Assembly (NCBI GenBank): GCA_963921355.3
Contig: OZ001190.1
Coordinates: 3,100,001-3,164,000 of the forward strand
DNA: 64,000 bases
DNA from: CAWUEZ02 sp963921355
GTDB taxonomy: Bacteria > Pseudomonadota > Alphaproteobacteria > Thalassobaculales > Thalassobaculaceae
Direction: 5' to 3'
Notes under the pieces: model-generated
Databases searched by the model: none
Seen by the model: only the letters and a program-made list of their open reading frames with translations
What the model was told of the DNA's origin: nothing
Position numbers and translations under genes: made by a program
Part shown: piece by piece, positions 34,255 through 43,461 of the stretch
Numbering within the stretch: position 1 is the stretch's first letter
Layout: each line of letters opens with the position of its first letter

Positions 34255-36329
34255 CTACCCGGTCGGCTGTTCCGACAGGATCAGATCCCGCAGGGACAGG
34301 GCTGCGGTGTCGGCATCGATCAGGGATGGCGCCGCGGCTGCGAGCCGGGCTCCGAGATCCCGGGCCAGGTCTTTGTCCTGCGCGATCGACAGCGCCTTGG
34401 TGACATAGGCGTCGACGCTGTCGACAATCAGGTCCGCTTCGAGGCCCATGGCGTGGAGTGGGGCCATCGCGACCCGGCCGCGCATCATCTCGGTGGGTAG
34501 TGCGACGACGGGGCGTGCCAACGCCAGACTCTGCATGGTCGTATTGCCGCCGCTGAAATGGGTGGTGTCGAGGACAACGTCCGCCGCCTTCATCAGGCCC
34601 AGGTATTGAGGCAGCGGGAGCCGGGGCAGGATGCGCAGTCGCTCAAGGACAGTCGGGCGGTCGGCATTGGCGCGACGGATACGCTCAAGCAGCGGGGTTC
34701 GCATGTCGCGGAAATCCCCTGGGGCGTCGAACAACGCCAGGGTTCCGGTCGGATCGCGTGCGAGCACATCGCCGATCACCCGGTCGAACTCCGGATGGAT
34801 CTTGAACGGCATCTGACCGCAGAGGTAGAGCGCGCCCTCTGTCGTCAGGCCGAGAGAGGTCGGGTCGACAGGGTCGTAGGCGATCCGCGCCTCGGCATAG
34901 GCGATGGCCAGCCCGTCGACCCGGTGGGGTGTCTCCGAGTAGTGGTCGGCGTAGTTCGCCGGTTCCATCCAGTCGGAGGTGAAGAACACATCGACGGTGT
35001 CGATGCCGGTCGTCACCGGGTGGCCGGGCAGGACGATCTGCAGCGGAGCCAGCCGCGCAAAGGCGAGGAAGTAGCTCATGGGCGTCATGCCGATATCGGC
35101 GAAGATCAACACGTCCAGGGCCAGATCGCTCAGTTTCGATCGCACGGCTTCCAGGTTCGGCGGGACCGTGATGACCCGGTCAACGTGATCGGCGATCGCG
35201 CGGCGGATATCGTCCGGTAGATCGCCGATCTGGACGACGATCACCTCGACATCCCGCCGGTCCAGGTGGCGCAGATGTCCTTCGGTCATGTTGTAGACGG
35301 AATGGCTTCGAAAGAACTCCGAGACGAAGGCGACTCGACGGCGTCCGTTTCGGTGGCTGCCGATATGGGGCGCGGTATAGGAAAGGCTTGGACAGACCCG
35401 GCGATAGAACCGGCCCAGGTCGACCAGAAGATCCCGGTCGTTCACGCCGTGATAGGCGAGCGAGAACGGCACGGTTCCGACCTCGTGGATCGGATCGTTG
35501 ATCGGTTCAAATCCATCCTGATCGACCAGCCCTCTGATCCGGTCGCGGATCTCTGTGATCTCATCGGCCGAATTCACGATGTGCGGCAGCAGGGTCGCCG
35601 CCCGTGCCGCGAGGCCGGCGTCGCGTGGACGCAGGACCATGGCGCTGGCGATCGCCTCTCGGGCGTCCCGAACGCGTGACAAACGGTGGTAGAGAATGGC
35701 CGACGTCACATGGGTCACGGGGTTCGCCGGTGCGGCCACCCGCGCGCGGATCGCGGGCACGAGCGCATCCTGAGCGCGATCTTGGGAACGCAGCATTTCG
35801 GCCAGAACGAGATAGCCTTCACCGTCTCCCGGGTCGAGAACGGCAGCCTGCATCGCGAGCGTGCGGGCCGTGCCTTGCCTGTCTGCCTCCAGCATCCGGG
35901 TCGCAGACAACGCGCGGTAGGCGGCCTCCGCCGGTGCGAGGATGAGGGCACGGTGCAGGTGCTGAAGTCGGGCTCGCTCAGGGTCGGAGTCGGGATCCTT
36001 TCGCGCACCGAGAACCGCGTAGCCGCGCGCCGTGTCGGGCTCGGCGACCAAGGAGGTCCGGACACGTCTTGCGGAATCCCGGCCTCCGGTGGCAGCGACA
36101 CCGCCGATCTGGCGAGCGTGAGGTCGAAGGGTGTCGTGCAGAGCGCCCAGCGATGACGAAGTCCTGCGCCCGAGAGGTGACCGATGGCGAGCTCGACGCT
36201 ACCGAGAAGACGCAGGATATCCGGCGTGGCCGGCATGGCGACCATGAGCGCCCGCAGGTCGGGTTCGGCATCGGCGAGCCGACCTGCCGCCAGCGCCGCC
36301 TTGACGCGAGCCGCGTGGGCGCCGATCAC
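34255..36329 (-). pseudogene. TPR-containing O-linked glycosyltransferase (OGT/SPINDLY family), frameshifted
   Basis: ATG 36329 starts MIGAHAARVKAALAAGRLAD, with TPR-like helices to IPQDV. Near 36065 the frame is lost. It resumes one base over as RVRTSLVAEPDTARGYAVLG and runs to TAG 34255. The second part has more TPRs (~35-180) and the catalytic OGT-type domain: RRVAFVSEFFRSHSVYNMTEGH, LDVLIFADIGMTPMSYFLAF, LPGHPVTTGIDTVDVFF, YLCGQMPFKIHPEFD, and the donor-site DTTHFSGGNTTMQSLALARP. Total length repaired is about 691 residues. Such enzymes glycosylate proteins or build surface glycans. A single-base shift at ~36060-36075 is inferred. Confidence 0.8.
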
Positions 36330-36554
36330 CGGCTTTCCCCCAGCCGGCGGCCGACGGGTCGAGCATCTGGAAAGCGGCGATGGGTCATGCGTTCGGAGCG
36401 TGCCCTAGGAAACTGGTGCGCGGTCCGAGTCTACCGACCGGCGCGGGGCGGGGCGAGGCCAAACCCAACGGCTGCGGGCAGTGGCCGGGGATGATCGACA
36501 CGCCGGGCGCCGGACCCGATAATTCCGCCATTGCCGGCCGACCGAGGGCACATT

Positions 36555-37631
36555 ATGCCGACAGCGAAGCTCGATTCACCGATCTCGGCGGATATTGGGA
36601 TCGGCGGGTTCTTCGGTCTCGAACGTGCTCCCGATGCGCCGAGGACCGATGGCGGCGCTCTGGCAACCTGGTCACGCGGCGAAGACGGGTGGATCGGTTT
36701 CCACAACGCCCGCAGCGCCTTTGCGCACCTGCTGCGCAGCCTGCGCCCGGGATCCGTCTGGTTACCGCGATACCTGTGCGCAGATATGCGGGACGCGGTG
36801 ACCGCGGTCCCCGGTCTTCGCCTGCGTGTCTACGACGTCGATCCGGCACTGCGTTTGGCCGACGCAAATCTGGCGCAGGACCTTGGGGCAGGGGATCTGG
36901 TTGTGGCCGTCGGGTATTTCGGCGCGCCGGTCTGTTCTGCGCTGAGCGAGTTGGCGGCGCAGCGGGCGGATGTGACCTGGGTTGAGGATCGCGCCCAGAC
37001 CCTGGTTCTCGACGACAAGGCGGCACTGCCCGAGGCCTGGCGGCTGTACAGCCTGCGCAAAATCCTCGGGGTTGCGGATGGTGGGCTTCTGTTCGGACCG
37101 GTCGCAGGCCTTGATGTGGTGGCCTGGCGCGATCCGCCCGCCAGCCATGGGGACGCGGCGAGAGCGCGGTCGGCAGCGGCCACGCGCGATGATCTGGTGG
37201 CCGCGTACCGCCGGTATCAGGAAATCGAAGCGGCCCATCAGCCCGGATCGGAGGCCATGAGCGTCGACACCCGCCAGCGGCTTCAGTCGTTCGATGTCGA
37301 TGCCTTGGCCGAGCGACGGCGGCTGAACTTCTCGGTCCTGGACCAACGGTTGCAGGATGTCGCCGCACCGCTCGCCGAGCGGCTGCGGGGAGTCCGGGCC
37401 CCGTTCGGTTATCCTGTTTCAGTGCCCGACAAGCGCGACCAGGTCGCGCAGCGGTTGGCGGCGGATGGCTGCTTCTGCGCCGTGCACTGGCGGGCCCTGG
37501 TCGAGGATGATCCCCCCGCCACGGCGTCGCGTGAGCTCTCCCGGACCATGCTGACACTGCCGGTTGACCACCGCTATGACGGGCCGGCGATGGAACACCT
37601 TGCCGACTGTGTCCTGCGGGCGCTTCCGTGA
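36555..37631 (+). CDS. DegT/DnrJ-type PLP-dependent aminotransferase-like protein
   Basis: This is a 358-residue protein. GWIGFHNARSAFAHLLRSLR is the N-terminal cofactor-phosphate region, LPRYLCADMRDAV follows, and VTWVEDRAQTLVLDD contains the Asp that pairs with the pyridine nitrogen. The Schiff-base Lys is in LYSLRKILGVADGGLLF, the form used by the subgroup of sugar-aminotransferase homologues with SxRKxxxxxDGG. ATG 36555 (GAGGG upstream) was preferred to TTG 36531. The final TGA overlaps the GTG of the next gene. It probably acts on a sugar or lipid precursor in the surface-glycan cluster. Confidence 0.82.
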   Translation: MPTAKLDSPISADIGIGGFFGLERAPDAPRTDGGALATWSRGEDGWIGFHNARSAFAHLLRSLRPGSVWLPRYLCADMRDAVTAVPGLRLRVYDVDPALRLADANLAQDLGAGDLVVAVGYFGAPVCSALSELAAQRADVTWVEDRAQTLVLDDKAALPEAWRLYSLRKILGVADGGLLFGPVAGLDVVAWRDPPASHGDAARARSAAATRDDLVAAYRRYQEIEAAHQPGSEAMSVDTRQRLQSFDVDALAERRRLNFSVLDQRLQDVAAPLAERLRGVRAPFGYPVSVPDKRDQVAQRLAADGCFCAVHWRALVEDDPPATASRELSRTMLTLPVDHRYDGPAMEHLADCVLRALP

Positions 37632-38509
37632 GCGGGCCCTACGGCCGGCTGCGCTATCTCGAAAGCCTGTGCGGCCCGGATGAGCGTGTCCTGCCCCTAT
37701 GGGGCGGGGGTGTGCTTATCAGGCCGGTGCCTGGTACGGAGCTGGTCGATGCGGCAACGGCTTATCCGATGGGAGGGTTCTCCCCAGCGGCCGACATCGA
37801 CACCGGGATGGCCGCGCTCAGGGATGCGGGCGCAATCACGCTGACGGCGATCGTCGATCCGCTGAACGCCATCGATCCCGAAGTGCTGAGGCCTTTCGAG
37901 ACCGTCCGCCGTCGGTTGAAGACCCACTACGTGATCGACTTCGAAGCCGGACCCTTCGCGCCGACCAAGCATCACCGCTACGAGGTGGCCCGGGTATCGC
38001 TGCACGCGTGGATGTCCCGATGGAACGAACTCTACGCCGCGCTGGGTGACCGGCACGGTATCGGCGCCGCGTCGCGCCTGGGGGGCCGGCATTTCGAAGC
38101 GCTGGCCGATGATCCGCAGGCGGTGGTTCTCGCCGCTGAGGTCGGTGGGACTGTCGAGGCGATGTCGATCTGGTTGTCGGACGGCGAGGTGGCACACAAC
38201 CACCTTGGCGCGTCGAGCCCGGCCGGATACGCCGCCTCGTGTTCCTATGCCCAGTACGCGGCCGCCATCGAAGGCTTCGAGGACCATCGCTGTCTGGACC
38301 TTGGCGGCATGCCGGGGCTCGAGGACGATCCGGAGCACGGCCTTGCCCGGTTCAAACGCGGCTTCGCGAACGCGGAACGCGCGACCTGGCTTTCAGGCTT
38401 TGTGCTCGACACGGTGAGCTACCAACAGGCCTGCGCCACGACGGGGATCGATACCGATGGTGGCGCGGCCAGGAGCAGCTTTTTCCCGGCTTATCGCGCG
38501 CCGTCCTGA
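37628..38509 (+). CDS. GNAT/BioF2-like acetyltransferase
   Basis: This is a 293-residue protein with the double-GNAT architecture of FemAB/BioF2-like transferases. The C-terminal half contains VAHNHLGASSPAGYAASCSY, then HRCLDLGGMPGL and HGLARFKRGFANAE, the typical (N)HLGASS...LDLGG...FKxGF motif. GTG 37628 overlaps the PLP-enzyme stop (GTGA), so the two are coupled. The amino-sugar made by the PLP enzyme is a plausible acyl acceptor; this is an inference. Tail overlaps that of the convergent GNAT gene by 19 bp. Confidence 0.82.
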   Translation: MSGPYGRLRYLESLCGPDERVLPLWGGGVLIRPVPGTELVDAATAYPMGGFSPAADIDTGMAALRDAGAITLTAIVDPLNAIDPEVLRPFETVRRRLKTHYVIDFEAGPFAPTKHHRYEVARVSLHAWMSRWNELYAALGDRHGIGAASRLGGRHFEALADDPQAVVLAAEVGGTVEAMSIWLSDGEVAHNHLGASSPAGYAASCSYAQYAAAIEGFEDHRCLDLGGMPGLEDDPEHGLARFKRGFANAERATWLSGFVLDTVSYQQACATTGIDTDGGAARSSFFPAYRAPS

Positions 38510-39027
38510 TTGCTGAGGTAGCGGTCCCGGGTCAGGGTCATGGTGTGCACGGGCGTCGGTCCCGTGGATTTCTCGGCGGTCACGCTTGGATCGGTGAGCC
38601 TTTCGAAACCAGCGGCCGCGTAAATCCGGCGCGCGGCACCGTTGCTGTCCAGCACCTGCAGGCGGACGACGTCCGCCTGCAGCTCGTTGAAGGCGATGGA
38701 CAAGGCCGCCGCCAGCGCCTGTCGGCCCCATCCGTGACCGCGGTCGCGCGCGTCGCCGATGAAGATGTGGAACTCCAGCACGCCGGGATCATCCTCAGCG
38801 GCCAGCAGATAGACGTTGCCGATGTGTCGGTCGTCCGCCCCCGCGCACAGGGCGTAGCGGTGGTCCGGGCCGGCCTGCAGCTAGTGGGTCGCCATCCAGG
38901 CCCGCGCCTGATCGGGCGTCACATCGCGCTGCGACCCCACGAGGTGTTCGTAGAGTGCCGGGTCGCTCTGCCAGACGATGATGCGGTCGAAATCCGATTG
39001 CGCGAGGGGGCGCAGTCGAACGCTCAT
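38491..39027 (-). pseudogene. GNAT acetyltransferase with in-frame TAG
   Basis: From ATG 39027 the frame reads a RimJ/RimL-type GNAT, MSVRLRPLAQSDFDRIIVWQ to ARAWMATH, then TAG at 38883-38881. It continues in the same frame: LQAGPDHRYALCAGADDRHI, GNVYLLAAEDDP, GVLEFHIFIGDARDRGHGWG (acetyl-CoA loop RGHGWG) and VVRLQVLDSNGAARRIYAAA, to TGA 38491. A CAG or TGG codon changed to TAG explains it. Repaired length is 178 residues. ATG 39027 overlaps the stop of the upstream methyltransferase (ATGA). Confidence 0.82.
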
Positions 39028-39767
39028 CCCGACTCCAGTACGACAAAGATCGACGCCGTCAGGTCCGGGTAGGTGAAGCCGAGCTGGTAGCAGCCTTCAA
39101 GGTAGGCGTCGCTCATCACCTCGCTGCCGAACAGGGCATCGAACTGGAAATTGGCGAACGGCTTGAAGAAGACCCCGCCGCGATGCGCGATATGAAGCCC
39201 CGCCTTACGGGCATCGTCTTCCAGGGTATCCAGCACATAGGTCCTGCGGTGGCCATGCTTGATGTCGCCCGGCGTCATCGCGGTGCAATGGTCGATCAGG
39301 CCCATGTGGACGGCGATCCGACGAGAGGCGGCATGGCCGTTCGGGACCACGATGAATGCGCGACCGCCCGGCGACAGCAGTCTGCCGATGCTCTTCAGGG
39401 TCGCCACCGGGTCGACCACGTGCTCCAGCACATGGACCAGGAAGACGGCGTCATAGCGCTGGTCGGTTTCGAAATCCTCAAACAGGGTGTGATGAAACCG
39501 GCCCGGGTTCTTCATCCGCGCCCGGGTGAACGCGAGGAACCGCTCGGCCGCATCAACGACATCGACCTCGCCGAAAGGTTCTTCTAGCAGAACCGTGAGA
39601 TCGCCCTTGTAACAGCCCATCTGCAAACAGGCGCCGGTCGTCGGCATCCAGGGGTCCATGGCGCGCATCATCCAGCCGCGCATGCGGGTGTCGAATTCCG
39701 ACTCGTCGTAGTCCTCGACGAGATCGTTCACATAGGCGAACTCAATCTCGCGGGCGTCGGTGCTCAT
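39024..39767 (-). CDS. Class I SAM-dependent methyltransferase
   Basis: This is a 247-residue protein. The SAM-binding motif I is degenerate, GACLQMGCYKGDLTVLLEE, followed by VDVVDAAERFLAF (acidic loop), DAVFLVHVLEHVVDPVATLK and LLSPGGRAFIVVPNGHA. The pattern is that of methyltransferases acting on glycans, lipids or small molecules. It is upstream of the broken GNAT gene with a 4-bp overlap and close to the PhyH oxygenase, so the three are probably one unit. Confidence 0.88.
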   Translation of the reverse strand: MSTDAREIEFAYVNDLVEDYDESEFDTRMRGWMMRAMDPWMPTTGACLQMGCYKGDLTVLLEEPFGEVDVVDAAERFLAFTRARMKNPGRFHHTLFEDFETDQRYDAVFLVHVLEHVVDPVATLKSIGRLLSPGGRAFIVVPNGHAASRRIAVHMGLIDHCTAMTPGDIKHGHRRTYVLDTLEDDARKAGLHIAHRGGVFFKPFANFQFDALFGSEVMSDAYLEGCYQLGFTYPDLTASIFVVLESG

Positions 39768-39776
39768 GGTCGGGCC

Positions 39777-40553
39777 TCAGCGGTCTTCGCGGTAGAAACG
39801 GTGCTCGGGTGGATTGTACCAGTCGTCGAGGGATTCCGGGACGCGGGCGTACCAGCCAAGGGGCCGCTTCAGGACCTCGTTCGCCGCGGCCACCCGGTCC
39901 GTGCCGAGCTGTTTGACGTGGTCGATCTGCGGTTTGAAGTACGGCGGCGTGAAGGTCAACGTCAGCGCGCGGCGCTGCTGATCCGACCGGTTGGCGCCGG
40001 CGGCGTGCAGAAGGCGCGAATCGAACAGCAGGACGCTGCCGGTCGGTGCCGTCAGCAGGGCGGTTTTCCGTTCCGCTTCATTGCGGTCCTCGACGCGGTG
40101 TGAACCGATGTCGAGCAGGGTGCCGCCGTTGGCTTCGGTAAACGGGTCCAGCGTGACCAGCATGTTCAGCATGAGACGGATGTCGTCCGTCGGCGCGAAC
40201 TCCCGGAGGTCGCGATGCCAGCGGTGAAGATAGGCCCCGCCCGTGGCCGACCTGTTCAGAAGGCCGCCGAACGAATTCAGGATGAAACTGCCGCCCAGGA
40301 AGTCTGAAACGATATCGCCCGCGGGTAGGGCTTCGACGAAGGCCGGGAAGGCCGCGTGGGCCGGCAGCACGTGATGGGCAATGCCGGCATCGGACGTTGC
40401 CAATCCCTTGCGTTCCATGACCGTGGCGGACTCGGCGACCGCGGCCTCCAGCCCGTCGCGGAGATCGTTGACGACGGCCGGTGTCAGGACGTTGGGGAAA
40501 ACAACGGCGCCGTCTGCCGCCAAGGCCTCTAGGGCGGCGTGCGGGTCGTCCAT
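39777..40553 (-). CDS. Phytanoyl-CoA dioxygenase (PhyH) family protein
   Basis: This is a 258-residue Fe(II)/2-oxoglutarate oxygenase. The facial triad is visible: YLHRWHRDLREFAP (His-x-Asp) and the distal His in LFDSRLLHAAGANRSDQQRR, with the Arg for 2-oxoglutarate near RRALTLTF. ATG 40553 (AGGA upstream) was preferred to GTG 40580, since the first nine extra residues are not family-like. The substrate is unknown. It is 9 bp before the methyltransferase start, so the genes are cotranscribed. Confidence 0.85.
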   Translation of the reverse strand: MDDPHAALEALAADGAVVFPNVLTPAVVNDLRDGLEAAVAESATVMERKGLATSDAGIAHHVLPAHAAFPAFVEALPAGDIVSDFLGGSFILNSFGGLLNRSATGGAYLHRWHRDLREFAPTDDIRLMLNMLVTLDPFTEANGGTLLDIGSHRVEDRNEAERKTALLTAPTGSVLLFDSRLLHAAGANRSDQQRRALTLTFTPPYFKPQIDHVKQLGTDRVAAANEVLKRPLGWYARVPESLDDWYNPPEHRFYREDR

Positions 40554-40584
40554 CAGCGCTGTCCTGATGGAGGGCGACACGGCG

Positions 40585-42259
40585 CTACTCGCCGGCCTCG
40601 GCCAGCGGTTCCGGCGGAACGGACCGGGCGGGGGCGAGCACGAAGCCCTGGTATCCGTTGGCGGCGACCCGGTCGCAGGTCTCGCGATAGACGGTCATGC
40701 CGCCGGCATAGGGCATGAACACCCGCGGTTTACCGGGCACGTTGGCGCCCAGATACCAAGAGTGCCCGGCCTGCGGCAGCAGGGTCGCGTCGGCGGCCCG
40801 GTTCACTTCCGCGACCCAGCCTTCGGCGGCTTCCTCGCTGGCCTCGATATGGGCGATGCCGTGTTGTTCGAGATGATCGATACAGTCGGTGATCCACTCC
40901 ACGTGCTGCTCGATCGCGACCGGCATGTTGCACAGGACCGACGGACTGCCGGGGCCGGTCACAGTGAACAGGTTCGGAAAGCCGGCAATCTGCAGCCCGA
41001 GATAGGTTCGAGGTCCGGCTGCCCACACATCGCTCAGGGCGCGGCCGCCGCGGCCGACGAGGTTCAACCGCAACAGCGGGCCGGTCATCGCATCGAAGCC
41101 GGTGGCGAACACGATGATGTCGAGGTCGTGCTCCCGATCCGAAGCGCGGATACCACGCTCGGTGATGCACTCAATCGGCGTCTTGCGGAGATTGACCAGC
41201 GAGACGTTGTCACGGTTGTAGGCTTCGAAATAGTGCGTATCGATCGGCGGGCGTTTGGTCGCGAAGGGATGGTCGATATCGGCGAGGGTTTCGGCGGTCT
41301 CGGGGCTCGAAACGATTGACCGGATCTTCGATTTGATGAAATCGGTCGCCGTGTCGTTCGCGGCCCTGTCAAACAGGAGGTCCCAGAAAGTCCCCCGGAA
41401 CCGCAGGCCGCCCTTGGCCCAGGCCTCCTCGTACAGCCGCGCCCGTTCCTCCGCCGTCACGCCCAGCGCCGATGTCTCGGAGATCCGAAACGGATGCCCG
41501 TTCGGCGTCGTGTGCATGACCTCGCGGATCTCGTCGTGGTTTTCCCGGACATAGGTCTTGAAGGAGTCCGACAGCGGACCGTTGTGAGCCGGGATGCTGA
41601 AATTGGCGGTTCGTTGAAAGACGGTCAGATGCTCGGCGGTTTCCGCGATCACCGGCACCGCCTGAATACCGGTGGAGCCGATCCCGATCTGGCCGACCCG
41701 CTTGCCGCGGAAGTCGACGCCGTCATGCGGCCATTGGCCGGTGTGGTACCAGGACCCGGCGAAGCGTTCGAGGCCAGGGATGTCGGGAATGTTCGCCGAA
41801 GACAGACACCCGACCGCGGTGATCAGGTAGCGCGCGGTGATCCGGTCACCGCCCTGCGTATCGACATGCCAGAGGTTGTTCCGCTCGTCGTACTGCGCGC
41901 CCGAGACCCGGGTCTCGAACTGAATGTTGCGCTTGAGGTCGAACTTGTCGGCGACGAAGTTCAGGTACCGCATGATCTCCGCCTGGCTGGGATAGCGTTC
42001 CGACCACTGCCACTCCTCTAGCAGCTCCTTCGAGAAGTAGCTAGGAGTAGGAGTGACTCTCGGAGTCACACCGCGCGCCGGGGTACCGGTTCCAGTACCA
42101 GGTCCCGCTGACCCCGTCGGCGGCTTCGAGCACCCGGACCTTCAGGCCGAGCCGGTCACGCAGACAGAGCAGCTGGTACAGCCCGGAGAATCCCGCTCCG
42201 ATGATAATCGCGTCGAATGTGTCACCCGGTGGTGTGGGGGCTGCTTTTCCATCCGGCAT
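40585..42259 (-). pseudogene. Flavin-binding (Baeyer-Villiger-type) monooxygenase, broken by a 4-bp insertion
   Basis: ATG 42259 encodes FDAIIIGAGFSGLYQLLCL (FAD-binding) to WNRYPGARCDSESHSYS, then TAG. One frame over it continues YFSKELLEEWQWSERYPSQ to the C-terminus: AVGCLSSANIPDIPGLERFA, the BVMO fingerprint-like FRGKRVGQIGIGSTGIQ for NADPH, and IIVFATGFDAMTGPLL. The junction reads CTCCTAGCTACTTC where CTCCTACTTC would restore the frame, so four bases (GCTA) are inserted near 42047-42056. Removing them gives exactly 557 codons. It would oxidise ketones or N/S compounds. Confidence 0.87.
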
Positions 42260-42340
42260 CGAGTCGTCGTTCCTATGCTCGCCGCGAAGCGTGGATCATA
42301 GGCCGTCGGCAGACCGTGCGGCCAGAGTGGATCGGTCCCA

Positions 42341-43306
42341 TCAGATAGGGCGCAGGGGAAACGCGTCCTCGACTTCGGCGACAGTCGCCTTGAGGCGAAG
42401 AAGGCCGAGATCACGGTTGCGAAACAGTTCCCCCGGGTTCATGTCGCCGTAGTCGAAGTAGTCGGCGCCGCTCATCACCCCTCGGCGACCCTCGGCCAGC
42501 AACCGATCAAGCACCGGGCTGTGGTCCTTCGGCTCCGGCGGATCGTAGGTCCGGTTCGCCATGGCACGGCGCGTCATGTCGAGGCCGGTGAAATCGGCCT
42601 TCATAAGGGCGCCCATCGTGGCCATGCGGGCGGCCAGGCCGTATTTGATGGAGTCGTCGATGCCCTCGGCGGTTGCCCAGCCCTCGTCGAGCAGGCGGGT
42701 GATTTCGAGCGCCATGGCCGACTGCAGGCGGTTGGCGACGTATCCCGAGACGAACCGCTCGAACAGAACCGGCTTTTTCCCCATCTCGGCGGAGAGCGTC
42801 CGCATCGCCTCCATCAAAGACGGTTCGGTTTCTGGACCCGGCGCCAGATCCACCAGATCGATGATGTAGGGCGGCGTGTACCAATGGGTGATCAGGCACC
42901 GCGTTTGCCGCCGTTCGGGGATCAGCGGAAAGACGTCCAGATAGGACGTGTTGCTGGCGATGACCGCGTCGGCTTGCGCGTGGGTGTCCAGGTCAGCATA
43001 GACCTGGCGCTTGACCTCGACGTCCTCGACGACCGCTTCGACCACCAGGTCGGCATCGGCTACGGCGCGACGAAGGTCGGGTTGCACGGCGATCCGCTGC
43101 CGGATCGGATCGATATCGCGGCGATCGATGGCGCCACCGTCGGCGAGAGTCCCCAATGCCCCCTCGATCAGGCGAACTGCGGTGTCGAGCTGCTCGGCGC
43201 TGATGTCGTACAGGGCAACGCGGTGGCCACCGGCGGCGTGAACCAGTGCAAGGCCATGGCCCATCAGTCCTGCGCCGATGATGGCGACCCTGGCGTTCTT
43301 GTCCAT
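42341..43306 (-). CDS. 3-hydroxyacyl-CoA dehydrogenase family protein (possible L-carnitine dehydrogenase)
   Basis: This is a 321-residue protein. NAD site VAIIGAGLMGHGLALVHAA; VVEAVVEDVEVK; SNTSYLDVFPL with the catalytic Ser; and THWYTPPYIIDLVDLAPG in place of the usual His/Glu/Asn region of fatty-acid enzymes. The C-terminal domain includes RFVSGYVANRLQSAMALEI and SGADYFDYG. The length and HWYxPP variant suit L-carnitine dehydrogenase and related small-substrate members. It is divergent from a BKACE gene, the partner in carnitine degradation, which supports but does not prove that activity. Confidence 0.83.
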   Translation of the reverse strand: MDKNARVAIIGAGLMGHGLALVHAAGGHRVALYDISAEQLDTAVRLIEGALGTLADGGAIDRRDIDPIRQRIAVQPDLRRAVADADLVVEAVVEDVEVKRQVYADLDTHAQADAVIASNTSYLDVFPLIPERRQTRCLITHWYTPPYIIDLVDLAPGPETEPSLMEAMRTLSAEMGKKPVLFERFVSGYVANRLQSAMALEITRLLDEGWATAEGIDDSIKYGLAARMATMGALMKADFTGLDMTRRAMANRTYDPPEPKDHSPVLDRLLAEGRRGVMSGADYFDYGDMNPGELFRNRDLGLLRLKATVAEVEDAFPLRPI

Positions 43307-43461
43307 CGGCGTATCTCCCCGAGATTGAACGGACCTGCACGGGGCAGCCTAGCCGGATTGCCGGCCGCGAAACCATCGCTGACCCGAAGCGGCACCGTTG
43401 CCCCTTTTGGACCGCGGCGCTTGTCTGCAAGACTGACGGAATTCCAAGGGGAGGAGCGTTC

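Noticed and set aside
8196..38890. Recoding of TAG as a sense codon, suggested by in-frame TAGs in the cyclase and a GNAT
   Set aside because: TAG is the normal stop of many intact genes here (for example at 7515, 11628, 14222, 18101, 28950 and 33381), so recoding is unlikely.
42045..42056. CTAG fill-in cloning scar at the monooxygenase break
   Set aside because: The sequence CTAGCTAC is not a full filled-in CTAG site, and one example is not evidence of cloning.
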